Assembly: GCF_014200605.1 (NCBI RefSeq)
Contig: NZ_JACHCE010000003.1
Location: 186,001-250,000 of the forward strand
Origin: Pedobacter cryoconitis
GTDB lineage: Bacteria; Bacteroidota; Bacteroidia; Sphingobacteriales; Sphingobacteriaceae
DNA: 64,000 bases
Reading direction: 5' to 3'
The notes beneath the pieces were generated by a model. It ran no database searches. It was not told where the DNA came from and saw only the letters and a list, made by a program, of their open reading frames with translations. Within the stretch, counting starts at the first letter, position 1. Each line of letters opens with the position of its first letter. Of this stretch, positions 41,746 to 50,949 are shown in pieces. The position numbers and the translations under genes are program-made.

Positions 41746-43026
41746 TTATCTTTCTAAAATTACTGTAGCCCCCATCCCGCCTGCTGCACATACAGAGATA
41801 AACCCTTTACCACTGCCTTTTTCGTATAATAATTTGGCCAGTGTAGCCAAAATACGTCCCCCGGTAGCAGCAAATGGATGCCCGGTGGCAAGGCTGCTCC
41901 CATTCACGTTTAATTTATCAGGATCAATCTGACCAAAGGCTGCACTAAATCCAAATTCTTTAATTAGCTCAGGGCTCTCCCATATTTTGAGAATAGCCAG
42001 TACCTGAGCAGCAAAAGCTTCATGAATTTCATAAAAATCAAAATCCTGCAGCTTCAAGTCTGCCTTTTTAAGCATATCTGCAGCCGCATAAACCGGTGCA
42101 AGCAATAGATTTTGTTTTTGTTTCAGGTATTCAATTCCAGTTACTTCGGCAAAGGTTATATAAGCAAGAACCGGCAATCCATGTGCAGCTGCCCATTCTT
42201 CACTGGCCAGTAAAATACAGGATGCACCGTCTGTTAACGGCGAAGAATTACCCGCAGTAAGTGAACCGTTTTCTTTATCAAATGCAGGTTTTAATCCGGA
42301 TAATTTTTCCAGACTGGTATCTCTGCGCATATTGTTATCCTGATCCAGCCCTAAATATGGGCTTAACATATCATTAAAGAATCCACGGTCATAAGCTGCA
42401 GCCAGCTTTTGATGACTTTTTAAAGCAAAACTATCCTGCTCCTCCCTGCGGATATGATAATATTTAGCCGTTATCTCTGTATGTTCCCCCATAGACAAGC
42501 CAGTACCAGGTTCCATGTTCATCGGTGCAACCGGGGTCAGATCTTTAATTCTGAGCTTAGAAAATTCCGTTAATTTTTGACCAAATGTTTTCGCACGGCG
42601 TGCAGCCAGTAAAATTTTGCGCAGTTTTTCTCCTAATACCAATGGCGCATCACTCGCAGAATCAACACCACCAGCTATCCCCGCATCAATCTGCCCCAAT
42701 GCAATTTTATTTGCAATATAAATAGCCGTTTCAATACCTGTATTACAGGCCTGCTGAAGATCACAGGCAGGAGTTTTCTGGTCCAGCGCAGAATCCATCA
42801 CACATTCTCTGGTCAGATTCAGTTGTGTGCTGTGTTTGATTACTGCCCCTGCGGCGACCTCTCCAATCAACTTACCTTGTAAATTATAACGTTCAATCAA
42901 CCCATTCAGGGCCTGGCTAAACATATCTTTATTACTTGCCTGAACGTAAAAAGTATTGTGACGTGCAAATGGAATGCGATTGTATCCAACTATCGCCACT
43001 TTCCTTGAATTGTTGTTACCCAGCAT
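41746..43026 (-). CDS. Acetyl-CoA acyltransferase (thiolase)
   Basis: A 426-residue thiolase. The nucleophile C94 is in LQQACNTG, the catalytic His in EIHEAF and GHPFAATGGR, and the second Cys in SVCAAGGMGA at the C-terminus. It cleaves or forms 3-ketoacyl-CoA in fatty acid breakdown or acetoacetyl-CoA metabolism. The length and VDSASDAPL segment fit the FadI/long-chain trifunctional type more than the short acetoacetyl-CoA thiolases. It stands alone, convergent with the glycosidase gene. Confidence 0.9.
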   Translation of the reverse strand: MLGNNNSRKVAIVGYNRIPFARHNTFYVQASNKDMFSQALNGLIERYNLQGKLIGEVAAGAVIKHSTQLNLTRECVMDSALDQKTPACDLQQACNTGIETAIYIANKIALGQIDAGIAGGVDSASDAPLVLGEKLRKILLAARRAKTFGQKLTEFSKLRIKDLTPVAPMNMEPGTGLSMGEHTEITAKYYHIRREEQDSFALKSHQKLAAAYDRGFFNDMLSPYLGLDQDNNMRRDTSLEKLSGLKPAFDKENGSLTAGNSSPLTDGASCILLASEEWAAAHGLPVLAYITFAEVTGIEYLKQKQNLLLAPVYAAADMLKKADLKLQDFDFYEIHEAFAAQVLAILKIWESPELIKEFGFSAAFGQIDPDKLNVNGSSLATGHPFAATGGRILATLAKLLYEKGSGKGFISVCAAGGMGATVILER

Positions 43027-43372
43027 AATCTGACTATTGGTTAATGAATATTAAATCTACTCATTATCAATTCGTTAAACATATTTTAATTTCAAATTAT
43101 TGACTTCAAGGCCTCCACAGCCTATAAAGACGAAAATACAGCGCAAGGTTTACAACAAAAGATCTAAATATTTATCATATACATTAAACACTTTCATCTA
43201 TTAAAACAAATAAAAACACTCATTTTTCATAACAATGTGACAATTAGACACATCACTAATATAAACACTTCTCAAAACAATCTAAAAGACGAGTAATTAT
43301 TATCTTACAACAACAATAATTAACGAATAAATAATAAATTCATAATTTATCACGATAATGTTACAATTAAAG
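43027..43372. other. AT-rich intergenic region upstream of the chitinase and thiolase
   Basis: About 400 bases in total separate the divergent thiolase and chitinase starts. The sequence is very A/T-rich with no ORF. Besides the chitinase promoter at the right end, I see no repeat or RNA structure. Confidence 0.6.
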
Positions 43373-43402
43373 TTGCGAATGTCATATCCAATACTATTTT
43401 TG
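43373..43402 (+). promoter_or_regulatory. Bacteroidota-type promoter of the chitinase gene
   Basis: TTG at 43,373-43,375, a 19-base spacer, and TATTTTTG at 43,395-43,402 match the -33 TTG / -7 TAnnTTTG consensus of the major sigma factor. The start codon is 24 bases further on. Confidence 0.65.
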
Positions 43403-43426
43403 ATATTAACTTAAAAACCTAACCCT

Positions 43427-44938
43427 ATGAAACAACATTTATCAGTTGATGACAACATCTTGTCATCAAAAAAGAAATTGTGCAATTTCGTCAAGAACAG
43501 TACCGCAGCAGGTCTGTTATTTTTAACCATTTTTTCTTCCTGTAAGAAATCAGACGTCGGCAACCCACAATCCGGGGACCAATCATTAAGCAATTCGAAA
43601 ACACAGGTCAATTTCGAACGCAACACCAATCCAAGTTTAAGCAAGCCAATTACCATAGGCTACTATCCAAGCTGGACAGAAGGATGGCTGAATGAAGACG
43701 GAAAAAGTGCATTTACCACTTTACCAACAGCTGTGACCCATGTATTTTTCGCTTTTGCCAAACCTAACTTAAAGTACGTAAAAGGCTCTTACAACATTTC
43801 CACAGCAAATACCGGACTGGAGTGTTATCAGGCAACAGAAGGAGGCCAAATGTTAAAACGTGCAGTTGGAATCCTGAAACAGCGCGGCATCACCGTAATT
43901 TTATCATTAGGTGGTGAAACTTACTGGAGAGCTCCGGAAAACTTCAACGACATCAATTATCAGCAGATTAAAGATTTCGTGGACGATATCGGATTCGGAG
44001 GAATTGACTGGGATTTTGAACCTAACGGTAGTTTTAGCGAATCAGGCAATGCTGCCAATGTAGCCTATTTAACAAGGTTCATTACCGAATCAAGGAAACT
44101 AATGCCAAAGTCAGCAGGATACATTATTGCTACAGCCCCTGTTGGCTCAGGAGCAATAGGCGGACTGAATAACGATGATGCTGCGTCTCCATTTGCTTAC
44201 AGCAAACGCAATACAGTAACCGGTGAACCTGACACCTATCTGTATAGCGCTACTGACGGCACAAAGAGTATCAGTTTATTTGGATTCAGCTCTACAGGTG
44301 CAATGATACCTGTGATTAAATCTGCAGGGGATAAATTAGATATTATTGCCTACCAGGCTTATAATATCGGGGCAGCCCCTAATCGTAAGCTTATGTATGA
44401 TTCTTATGCTTATTATGCGAATATATATGGCTTCCAGCTGGCACATGGTACACACGTACCCAATGAACCATGGGGACCTTATTTTGAACATACACCACAA
44501 TTTGAAGCGGATTTAGCAAAATACATCCATGATGGCGGTTCACAAAGCAGAGCAGGCAAAAATGATGGTATTATGATCTGGAACCTTGCACTGTTATCTG
44601 CAAAAGGAACAAATTACACTGGTGTAACTTATTTGAACGTCGCCAAAAAGGTTTTAAATGGCCAAAGTACTTCAGCAGCACTGGCAAATGCATTTGATTA
44701 TAAAAATGAAGTACCAGTTATACCTACTGATCCAACCAACCCAACCAATCCCACCAATCCAGGAACAGGAGGCTGTGGAATAGCCGCTTATAATGCAGCA
44801 AACCCTTATCCGACACCGGGTACAAAAGTTTATTATAATAGTAAAATATTTAAGAACAAATGGTATGTAAACCCTAATGAAGTACCAGAGGCTAACCAAT
44901 GGGGCCCGTGGGAGTTTGTAGAGAACTGCGCCAAATAG
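43427..44938 (+). CDS. Lipoprotein chitinase (GH18 with C-terminal carbohydrate-binding domain)
   Basis: A 503-residue enzyme. The lipobox cysteine C39 (FLTIFSSC) indicates outer-membrane anchoring. The GH18 barrel spans about 74-425. The motif normally read as DGxDxDxE appears as GGIDWDFE, with D194, D196 and catalytic E198 present and the first Asp replaced by Gly191. A PTDPTNPTNPTNPGTGG linker leads to a CBM5/12-like chitin-binding domain (YNSKIFKNKWYVNPNEVP, then WGPWEFVENC). It hydrolyses chitin or related N-acetylglucosamine polymers at the surface. Confidence 0.9.
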   Translation: MKQHLSVDDNILSSKKKLCNFVKNSTAAGLLFLTIFSSCKKSDVGNPQSGDQSLSNSKTQVNFERNTNPSLSKPITIGYYPSWTEGWLNEDGKSAFTTLPTAVTHVFFAFAKPNLKYVKGSYNISTANTGLECYQATEGGQMLKRAVGILKQRGITVILSLGGETYWRAPENFNDINYQQIKDFVDDIGFGGIDWDFEPNGSFSESGNAANVAYLTRFITESRKLMPKSAGYIIATAPVGSGAIGGLNNDDAASPFAYSKRNTVTGEPDTYLYSATDGTKSISLFGFSSTGAMIPVIKSAGDKLDIIAYQAYNIGAAPNRKLMYDSYAYYANIYGFQLAHGTHVPNEPWGPYFEHTPQFEADLAKYIHDGGSQSRAGKNDGIMIWNLALLSAKGTNYTGVTYLNVAKKVLNGQSTSAALANAFDYKNEVPVIPTDPTNPTNPTNPGTGGCGIAAYNAANPYPTPGTKVYYNSKIFKNKWYVNPNEVPEANQWGPWEFVENCAK

Positions 44939-44980
44939 TTATTTGACTATTACAGTAAAAACAAAATCTTTTATGAATAA

Positions 44981-45016
44981 AAAAAGGTCTTCCTGAATGA
45001 ACAGGAAGACCTTTTT
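44981..45016. terminator. Bidirectional terminator between chitinase and tRNA genes
   Basis: A 15-bp stem AAAAAGGTCTTCCTG/CAGGAAGACCTTTTT with a 6-base loop serves the chitinase on the plus strand and the tRNA-Glu unit on the minus strand. Confidence 0.9.
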
Positions 45017-45020
45017 CTTG

Positions 45021-45092
45021 TAGCCCGTAGGGGAATCGAACCCCTATTTCCAGAATGAAAATCTGGCGTCCTAACCGGTAGACGAACGGGCC
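45021..45092 (-). tRNA. tRNA-Glu (UUC), copy 1
   Basis: Reverse strand GGCCCGTTCG acceptor start, anticodon stem CCAGA with loop TTTTCAT giving anticodon UUC, T-arm GGGGTTCGATTCCCC, discriminator A. CCA is not encoded. Downstream of tRNA-fMet copy 1 in the same unit. Confidence 0.95.
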
Positions 45093-45133
45093 ATTTCAAA
45101 GCTGACAACCTTTGCAGGCTCTGCTTCTCCAGG

Positions 45134-45206
<73 letters not shown>

Positions 45207-45210
45207 CTAT

Positions 45211-46509
45211 ATGCTTTAATAAACAGGCCTTCAAAGGCTAATACTGCTGTTTTCTAAAGTGATGCAAACATAGGATTATTTTTTAAAAACCACAAGTAAT
45301 AGTAACTATTCCTTGCATTAATTTTAATAAAAAATCATATCACCCTAATTAACAGACACATCTAATGTTAATTTTTCTTTAAAAAACAGGATCACCATAC
45401 ATGTTTACATAGAATTAACATCAAACATCCAATTCAATATCCCGATTTAGGATTAAGTCATAAACTTGTGGATTAGGGATTAAATTTCAAGTTTTGTGTT
45501 TGATATTTTTTGAGTTCAAAGCAGATGGTTACGATTCTTTAATAAGCTAATTACTTCCTGATTTTATAGTTCAATTTATCATTATTAAACGTCCTGATTA
45601 CTTTGATCAGAGATCGGTCAACGCTTCAGCGGAATTCTTAGGGGGAGGAAAGATCCTGTTTTTTTCGGTTTCCATTGATTGTTTCATTGTGCCCGGTACA
45701 GAACTTTTGAAACAACCTGTACTCCAGACTGCTGCCTTAAAAATGAAATCGCCCAGGATTCCCTTTGAAAATTTACCCGTTAAACTTCCCATAATAAATA
45801 CCTTTCTACCAATGTAAGCTATTCGCGTTAAAGATTATCCTGATGAGTAAAAAATGTCCGTAATTGTCCGCAGCTGTCTGCAATTGTCCGCTTTGTCCAT
45901 GGGTTAGTCAAAGGGAAAATTATAATTTCATTAATCTTCATCCGGTTATGATTTAGTTGTGCCTGAATAGAGATCGGGGTGACACTACGTTGAGAACAGG
46001 TTTTAAGCATAGTAACTCTAAGTCATTTCAACTAGTTGTTTTTACTTGGACTTGCCATGCTCTTACCTTACTTTAGCATTGCTCTTACCCTAACGAGTAC
46101 CCGGGCAGTACCCGGCCGGTATAGATTGATTATTTAGCTATTTTGAATCTATTTACTAACAGCACGGCCTTGTTTCGGCTTTGAGTCATTCCCATGCAAA
46201 TTGAAAGCTTTCAGCGCAACTTCCAGAGCTATAAGAGCATCCCTGAAATCAAAGACTTTCTGTTTAGCGTGTCAAAATTTATGCTTAAAAACAGCCTGCT
46301 CCACAAGTTGATGACTTGATACCAATTTATGACTTGATCCCAAAATCAAGCGCTACTGTCAGCAAAAGCTCAATGTGGATACCGGTTTTTTATAAGATAA
46401 TTAAATGCTGAGAATGATTTTGAAAAGGAGATCCGGTCAAAAAAAACAGACAGAATAATTCAGCAGGTGAATAAGATTTTTAGCTGAGAAAATAAGATGG
46501 AATTCTAAG
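45211..46509. other. 1.3-kb gene-poor spacer between tRNA pairs
   Basis: I find no convincing gene, IS or integrase. Two 60-residue minus-strand ORFs occur: one at 45,607-45,792 begins MGSLTGKFSKGILGDF and faintly resembles the start of the small DUF6266-type proteins of Pedobacter-like genomes, and one at 45,828-46,010 looks random. Around 46,080-46,130 is a GC-rich patch (ACCCGGGCAGTACCCGGCCG). The rest is AT-rich, and this looks like decayed or inserted DNA. Confidence 0.5.
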
Positions 46510-46581
46510 TAGCCCGTAGGGGAATCGAACCCCTGTTTCCAGAATGAAAATCTGGCGTCCTCACCCCTAGACGAACGGGCC
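46510..46581 (-). tRNA. tRNA-Glu (UUC), copy 2 (variant)
   Basis: Same anticodon UUC as the other copies, but the D-arm reads CTAGGGGTGAGGAC in place of CTACCGGTTAGGAC and one T-arm-side base differs. Foldable and apparently functional. Confidence 0.93.
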
Positions 46582-46624
46582 ATAAATTAAAGCGCTTAAC
46601 TTATCAGGTTAAACGCTTTCCAGG

Positions 46625-46697
<73 letters not shown>

Positions 46698-46713
46698 CTA
46701 TGTTTTTAATCAA

Positions 46714-46739
46714 AAACGCTGACGTGCAGGTCAGCGTTT
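46714..46739 (-). terminator. Terminator between tRNA units 3 and 2
   Basis: A 10-bp stem AAACGCTGAC/GTCAGCGTTT with a 6-base loop. On the minus strand a TTTTT run follows, so the third tRNA pair ends here. Confidence 0.7.
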
Positions 46740-46745
46740 CTTTTG

Positions 46746-46817
46746 TAGCCCGTAGGGGAATCGAACCCCTATTTCCAGAATGAAAATCTGGCGTCCTAAC
46801 CGGTAGACGAACGGGCC
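46746..46817 (-). tRNA. tRNA-Glu (UUC), copy 3
   Basis: Identical to copy 1. Confidence 0.95.
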
Positions 46818-46858
46818 ATTTCAAAGCTGACAACCTTTGCAGGCTCTGCTTCTCCAGG

Positions 46859-46931
<73 letters not shown>

Positions 46932-47042
46932 CTATTTATCAATTTAAAAGCCAGAAATTTTAATGTTCCTTTGTTTTTAAATTGGTCTGCAAAGATATAT
47001 TTCGTTTCTTTGCAATGCAAATTTATTTTAAAAAAAAATTCA

Positions 47043-47921
47043 ATGTCGCATAAAGCAGGTTTTGTAAGCATAATAGGAAAGCCAAATGTTGGTAAATCCA
47101 CGTTAATGAATGCACTGGTGGGGGAGAAACTATCGATCATTACACCGAAAGCTCAAACTACTCGTCACCGTATTCTTGGAATTGTCAATGATGAAAATTC
47201 ACAAATAGTTTTTTCTGACACTCCGGGGATCATAAAACCACGTTACGGACTACAGGATTCAATGATGAATTTTGTTAAAGGCGCATTGAGTGATGCAGAT
47301 TTAATTCTATTTGTAACAGATATCAATGAGCAGCATGATGAAAATGATGTGCTGGAGAAAATAATCAACACGACCATTCCTATGATTGTACTGATCAATA
47401 AAATTGATGGTGCAACCCAGGAGCAGGTTGATGAAAAACAAGCCTACTGGCAGGATCTGTTAAAACCTAAATATATCTATGCAATTTCTGCATTGCACAG
47501 ATACAATTTAGACGGGATTATGGAAAGAGTATTAGAATACCTTCCGGAACACCCACCCTATTATGATAAAGAAGACCTTACTGATAAGACACAGCGTTTC
47601 TTTGTTTCTGAAATTATCAGAGAGAAAATCTTTAACAATTACCAGAAAGAAATCCCATATAGTACAGAGGTAGTGATCACTTCTTTTAAAGAAGAAGAAA
47701 AAATCACCAGGATCAGTGCAGAAATTATAGTTGAACGTGACTCCCAGAAAAACATCCTGATTGGCAAAGGAGGATCAATGCTGAAAAAGGTTGGTACTGA
47801 AGCCCGTAAGGATATTGAGAAATTCTTAGATCAGAAAGTCTTCCTTGAAACCTTCGTAAAGGTACTTCCAGACTGGCGCAGTAAAAAGAACTATTTAAAA
47901 AGTTTCGGGTACGAAAATTAA
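47043..47921 (+). CDS. era: GTPase Era
   Basis: The longest open frame begins inside tRNA-fMet copy 3, so I take the start at 47,043 (MSHKAGFVSIIG), giving 292 residues, the usual Era size. It is a ribosome-assembly GTPase that binds the 3' end of 16S rRNA. G1 is GKPNVGKST, G3 DTPG, G4 NKID, followed by a KH domain with GKGGSMLKKVGTEAR and FVKVLPDWRSKKNYLKSFGY at the end. der follows 46 bases later. Confidence 0.96.
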   Translation: MSHKAGFVSIIGKPNVGKSTLMNALVGEKLSIITPKAQTTRHRILGIVNDENSQIVFSDTPGIIKPRYGLQDSMMNFVKGALSDADLILFVTDINEQHDENDVLEKIINTTIPMIVLINKIDGATQEQVDEKQAYWQDLLKPKYIYAISALHRYNLDGIMERVLEYLPEHPPYYDKEDLTDKTQRFFVSEIIREKIFNNYQKEIPYSTEVVITSFKEEEKITRISAEIIVERDSQKNILIGKGGSMLKKVGTEARKDIEKFLDQKVFLETFVKVLPDWRSKKNYLKSFGYEN

Positions 47922-47967
47922 ACCTACCTTTGCAACCCCTTAATAATTAATACAATTCACAAAACAC

Positions 47968-49269
47968 ATGAGTAACATTATCGCAATCGTCGGAAGACCA
48001 AACGTAGGCAAATCTACCCTTTTTAACCGCTTAACTGAAAGTCGTAAAGCAATTGTTGATGATTTCAGTGGTGTAACACGCGATCGTCATTATGGCGTTG
48101 CTGAATGGACACACAAACAATTTACTGTAATTGACACAGGAGGTTATGTAGCAAATTCTGAAGATCTATTTGAAGCGGCAATCCGCGAACAGGTAGTTAT
48201 CGCGATCGAAGAAGCTTCCGTTATCCTGTTTATGGTTGACGTAATCACTGGAATTACAGATTTAGACGATGAAATAGCACAGCTATTACGCCGAAGTAAA
48301 AAACCGGTTTTCATTGTTGTAAATAAAGTAGACAATACTTCATTAGAAAATGATGCAGCTGTATTCTACGGATTTGGCCTTGGAGATATTTATTCAATCT
48401 CTTCCATGACAGGTTCAGGTACAGGTGATTTACTGGATGACGTGATCTCACACTTTGAGGATGACGTAGTCGAAGAAAATGCTTTACCAAAACTGACAAT
48501 AGTCGGCAGACCAAATGTGGGTAAATCTTCCCTGATTAACGCCTTAATGGGCCAGGATAGAAATATTGTTACCCCAATTGCAGGTACAACACGTGATTCC
48601 ATCCATATTCACTATAATCAGTTCGGACATGAATTTATGTTCATCGACACCGCAGGGCTTCGTAAAAAAACAAAAGTAAAAGAGAATATTGAGTTCTATT
48701 CTGTTATGCGTACTATTAAGGCTCTTGAAGAAGCCGACGTAGTATTATTGATGATAGATGCTGTTGATGGACTGGAGTCTCAGGATGTCAACATTTTCCA
48801 CTTAGCTGAGAAAAACAAAAAAGGTATTGTAATCCTGGTTAACAAATGGGATTTAGTAGAGAAAGATCATAAAACAATGAAAGCTTTCGAGGAACAGATC
48901 CGTACTAAATTACAACCATTTACAGATGTACCGATTGTATTTACATCGGTATTGAGTAAACAGCGTATTTTCAAAGCAATCGAAGTAGCATTAGAAACAT
49001 TCCAGAACAGAGGTAAGAAAATCCCTACTTCTAAACTAAATGATGTGATGCTGCCTATTATTGAGAAATATCCGCCACCAGCATTAAAAGGAAAATACAT
49101 CAAAGTAAAATATGTGACGCAAATCAATGCGACTTCACCCATGTTTGCTTTCTTCTGTAACCTTCCACAGTACATCAAAGAACCGTATAAACGTTTCATT
49201 GAGAACAAATTACGCGAAAACTTCGATTTTAGCGGAGTGCCGATTCAGATCTATTTCAGACAGAAATAA
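47968..49269 (+). CDS. der: GTPase Der (EngA)
   Basis: A 433-residue protein with two tandem G domains (first GRPNVGKST near 8-16, second GRPNVGKSS near 180-188), each with DTGG or DTAG and NKVD or NKWD motifs, and a C-terminal KH-like domain ([17 protein letters not shown]). It acts in 50S subunit assembly. Adjacent to era, so both may be on one transcript. Confidence 0.97.
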   Translation: MSNIIAIVGRPNVGKSTLFNRLTESRKAIVDDFSGVTRDRHYGVAEWTHKQFTVIDTGGYVANSEDLFEAAIREQVVIAIEEASVILFMVDVITGITDLDDEIAQLLRRSKKPVFIVVNKVDNTSLENDAAVFYGFGLGDIYSISSMTGSGTGDLLDDVISHFEDDVVEENALPKLTIVGRPNVGKSSLINALMGQDRNIVTPIAGTTRDSIHIHYNQFGHEFMFIDTAGLRKKTKVKENIEFYSVMRTIKALEEADVVLLMIDAVDGLESQDVNIFHLAEKNKKGIVILVNKWDLVEKDHKTMKAFEEQIRTKLQPFTDVPIVFTSVLSKQRIFKAIEVALETFQNRGKKIPTSKLNDVMLPIIEKYPPPALKGKYIKVKYVTQINATSPMFAFFCNLPQYIKEPYKRFIENKLRENFDFSGVPIQIYFRQK

Positions 49270-49311
49270 GCCCTGAAATTTAAGCATATCATTAACAATT
49301 CAGTACGAAGC

Positions 49312-49350
49312 AATGCCCCCGGAATTCAAGTAATCACGGGGGCATTTTTA
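49312..49350 (+). terminator. Terminator after der
   Basis: A 10-bp stem AATGCCCCCG/CGGGGGCATT followed by TTTTA. Confidence 0.85.
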
Positions 49351-49556
49351 CAGGTAGAAAAACTCCTTTGCTGAGAGTAAATCAAACAAAAAAAACAGCA
49401 GGTGGCTTTTCGTTTATATTTAGCTGAATAATAGAAATTTCCATACCTGATTGAAAGATATAATTAACCATTTCAATAAAAACCATCTTTTTTAGGAAGC
49501 CAAAAATATACCCCCAATATGTGCGTTTAAACTACGTTAAACTAAAAAACGCACCA

Positions 49557-50882
49557 ATGGATCAACTTATTAAAGAACAACTCACCGGCAAAAAAATCTT
49601 ATTTGCAACTGTTCCCGCAGACGGACATTTTAATCCGCTTACCGGTCTGGCAAAATACTTTCAGGAAGCTGGAGCCGACGTACGCTGGTACGCATCAGAT
49701 ACATTCACTAAAAAGCTGCAGCAACTGGCTATTCCACAATTCCCATACGTTAAAGCTATAGATACTAACGCAGCCGGTATAGACAATCTATTTCCAGAAA
49801 GAAAGCTCATCGACGATCCTATTAAGAAAGCAAACCTCGACATCATCCATGGACTGGTTAACCGTTCATCAGAGTTTTATGAAGATCTTCAGCAAATACG
49901 TGAATCATTCCCATTTGATTTACTGATTTCAGATTCTGTATTTCCTGTCGCACCCCTGGTCAAACATCTGATGCATGTACCAGTTGTCGCAATTGGCATA
50001 ATGCCTTTAGGAGAAATTTCAGTGGATCTGGCACCTTATGGAATGGCTTTATTGCCACCGCAAAATGAAGAAGAGCGAAAAAAATATGATGGATTACGCG
50101 ACCTGGCCGCAAATGTACTCTTCAAGGAATCAATTGATAGTTATGATGCCCTGCTCAAGAGTTATAATATTTCCCTGCCCCCATCTATGCTGATTAATTT
50201 ATTGATCAAAACATCAGATCTGTATTTACAGATTGGTACACCTGGTTTTGAATATGAAAGAAGTGATCTTGGCAAAAACATCCATTTTATCGGTGCATTA
50301 TTTCCATACACTCAAAAAGGCGGACATAAGCTATGGTTTGACGAACGCTTAAATCAATATAAAAAAGTAGTCCTGGTTACTCAGGGTACTGTTGAAAAAG
50401 ATGTTCAAAAAATAATTGTACCGACACTGGAAGCATTCAGGGATACCGATGTAATGGTCATTGCCACCACAGGAGGAAGTGAAACTGCTGCTTTGAGAGA
50501 AAAATATCCTGACCATAACTTCATCATTGAAGATTATCTTCCATTTGATGAAATTCTTCCTTACACCCACGCTTTTATCACTAATGGAGGATATGGTGGC
50601 TCACTGCTTGGCATTAAATATAAAACACCGCTCATTGCGGCTGGTGTACATGAAGCTAAAAATGAAATTTGTGCGCGCATAGGCTATTTCAATTATGGGA
50701 TCAACCTCAACACTGAAAATCCTGCTCCGGAACAACTCCGCGCTGCCGTAGAGGAGATTATAGCAAATGATCTTTACAAGAATAATGTGATTAGGTTAGC
50801 AGAAGAACTCAACAACCTGAATTCTAATGAACTGAGTGCAAAACATATAGCCGACCTGCTCAGCAGAAAGGCCGTTTCATAA
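49557..50882 (+). CDS. GT1-type glycosyltransferase (UGT/MGT-like)
   Basis: Start chosen at 49,557 (MDQLIKEQLTGKKILF), giving 441 residues; an upstream in-frame GTG would add 12. The N-terminal acceptor half starts ILFATVPADGHFNPLTGLAKYF. The C-terminal half has the nucleotide-sugar binding segment FITNGGYGGSLLGIKYKTPL in the place of the UGT signature. It resembles macrolide and sterol glycosyltransferases that glycosylate small hydrophobic molecules. No biosynthetic cluster is nearby, so the acceptor is unknown. Single-gene unit with its own terminator. Confidence 0.85.
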   Translation: MDQLIKEQLTGKKILFATVPADGHFNPLTGLAKYFQEAGADVRWYASDTFTKKLQQLAIPQFPYVKAIDTNAAGIDNLFPERKLIDDPIKKANLDIIHGLVNRSSEFYEDLQQIRESFPFDLLISDSVFPVAPLVKHLMHVPVVAIGIMPLGEISVDLAPYGMALLPPQNEEERKKYDGLRDLAANVLFKESIDSYDALLKSYNISLPPSMLINLLIKTSDLYLQIGTPGFEYERSDLGKNIHFIGALFPYTQKGGHKLWFDERLNQYKKVVLVTQGTVEKDVQKIIVPTLEAFRDTDVMVIATTGGSETAALREKYPDHNFIIEDYLPFDEILPYTHAFITNGGYGGSLLGIKYKTPLIAAGVHEAKNEICARIGYFNYGINLNTENPAPEQLRAAVEEIIANDLYKNNVIRLAEELNNLNSNELSAKHIADLLSRKAVS

Positions 50883-50892
50883 ACCTATTAAG

Positions 50893-50930
50893 ATGCCTCC
50901 GGAAAATCAAATATTTATGGGGGCATTTTT
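50893..50930 (+). terminator. Terminator after the glycosyltransferase gene
   Basis: Arms ATGCCTCC/GGGGGCAT (one G-T pair) followed by TTTTT. Confidence 0.75.
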
Positions 50931-50949
50931 ATGAATAAAGAATTTTAAT

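Noticed and set aside
45828..46010. 60-residue minus-strand ORF in the tRNA spacer
   Set aside because: Composition looks random, with no recognisable start region or neighbour.
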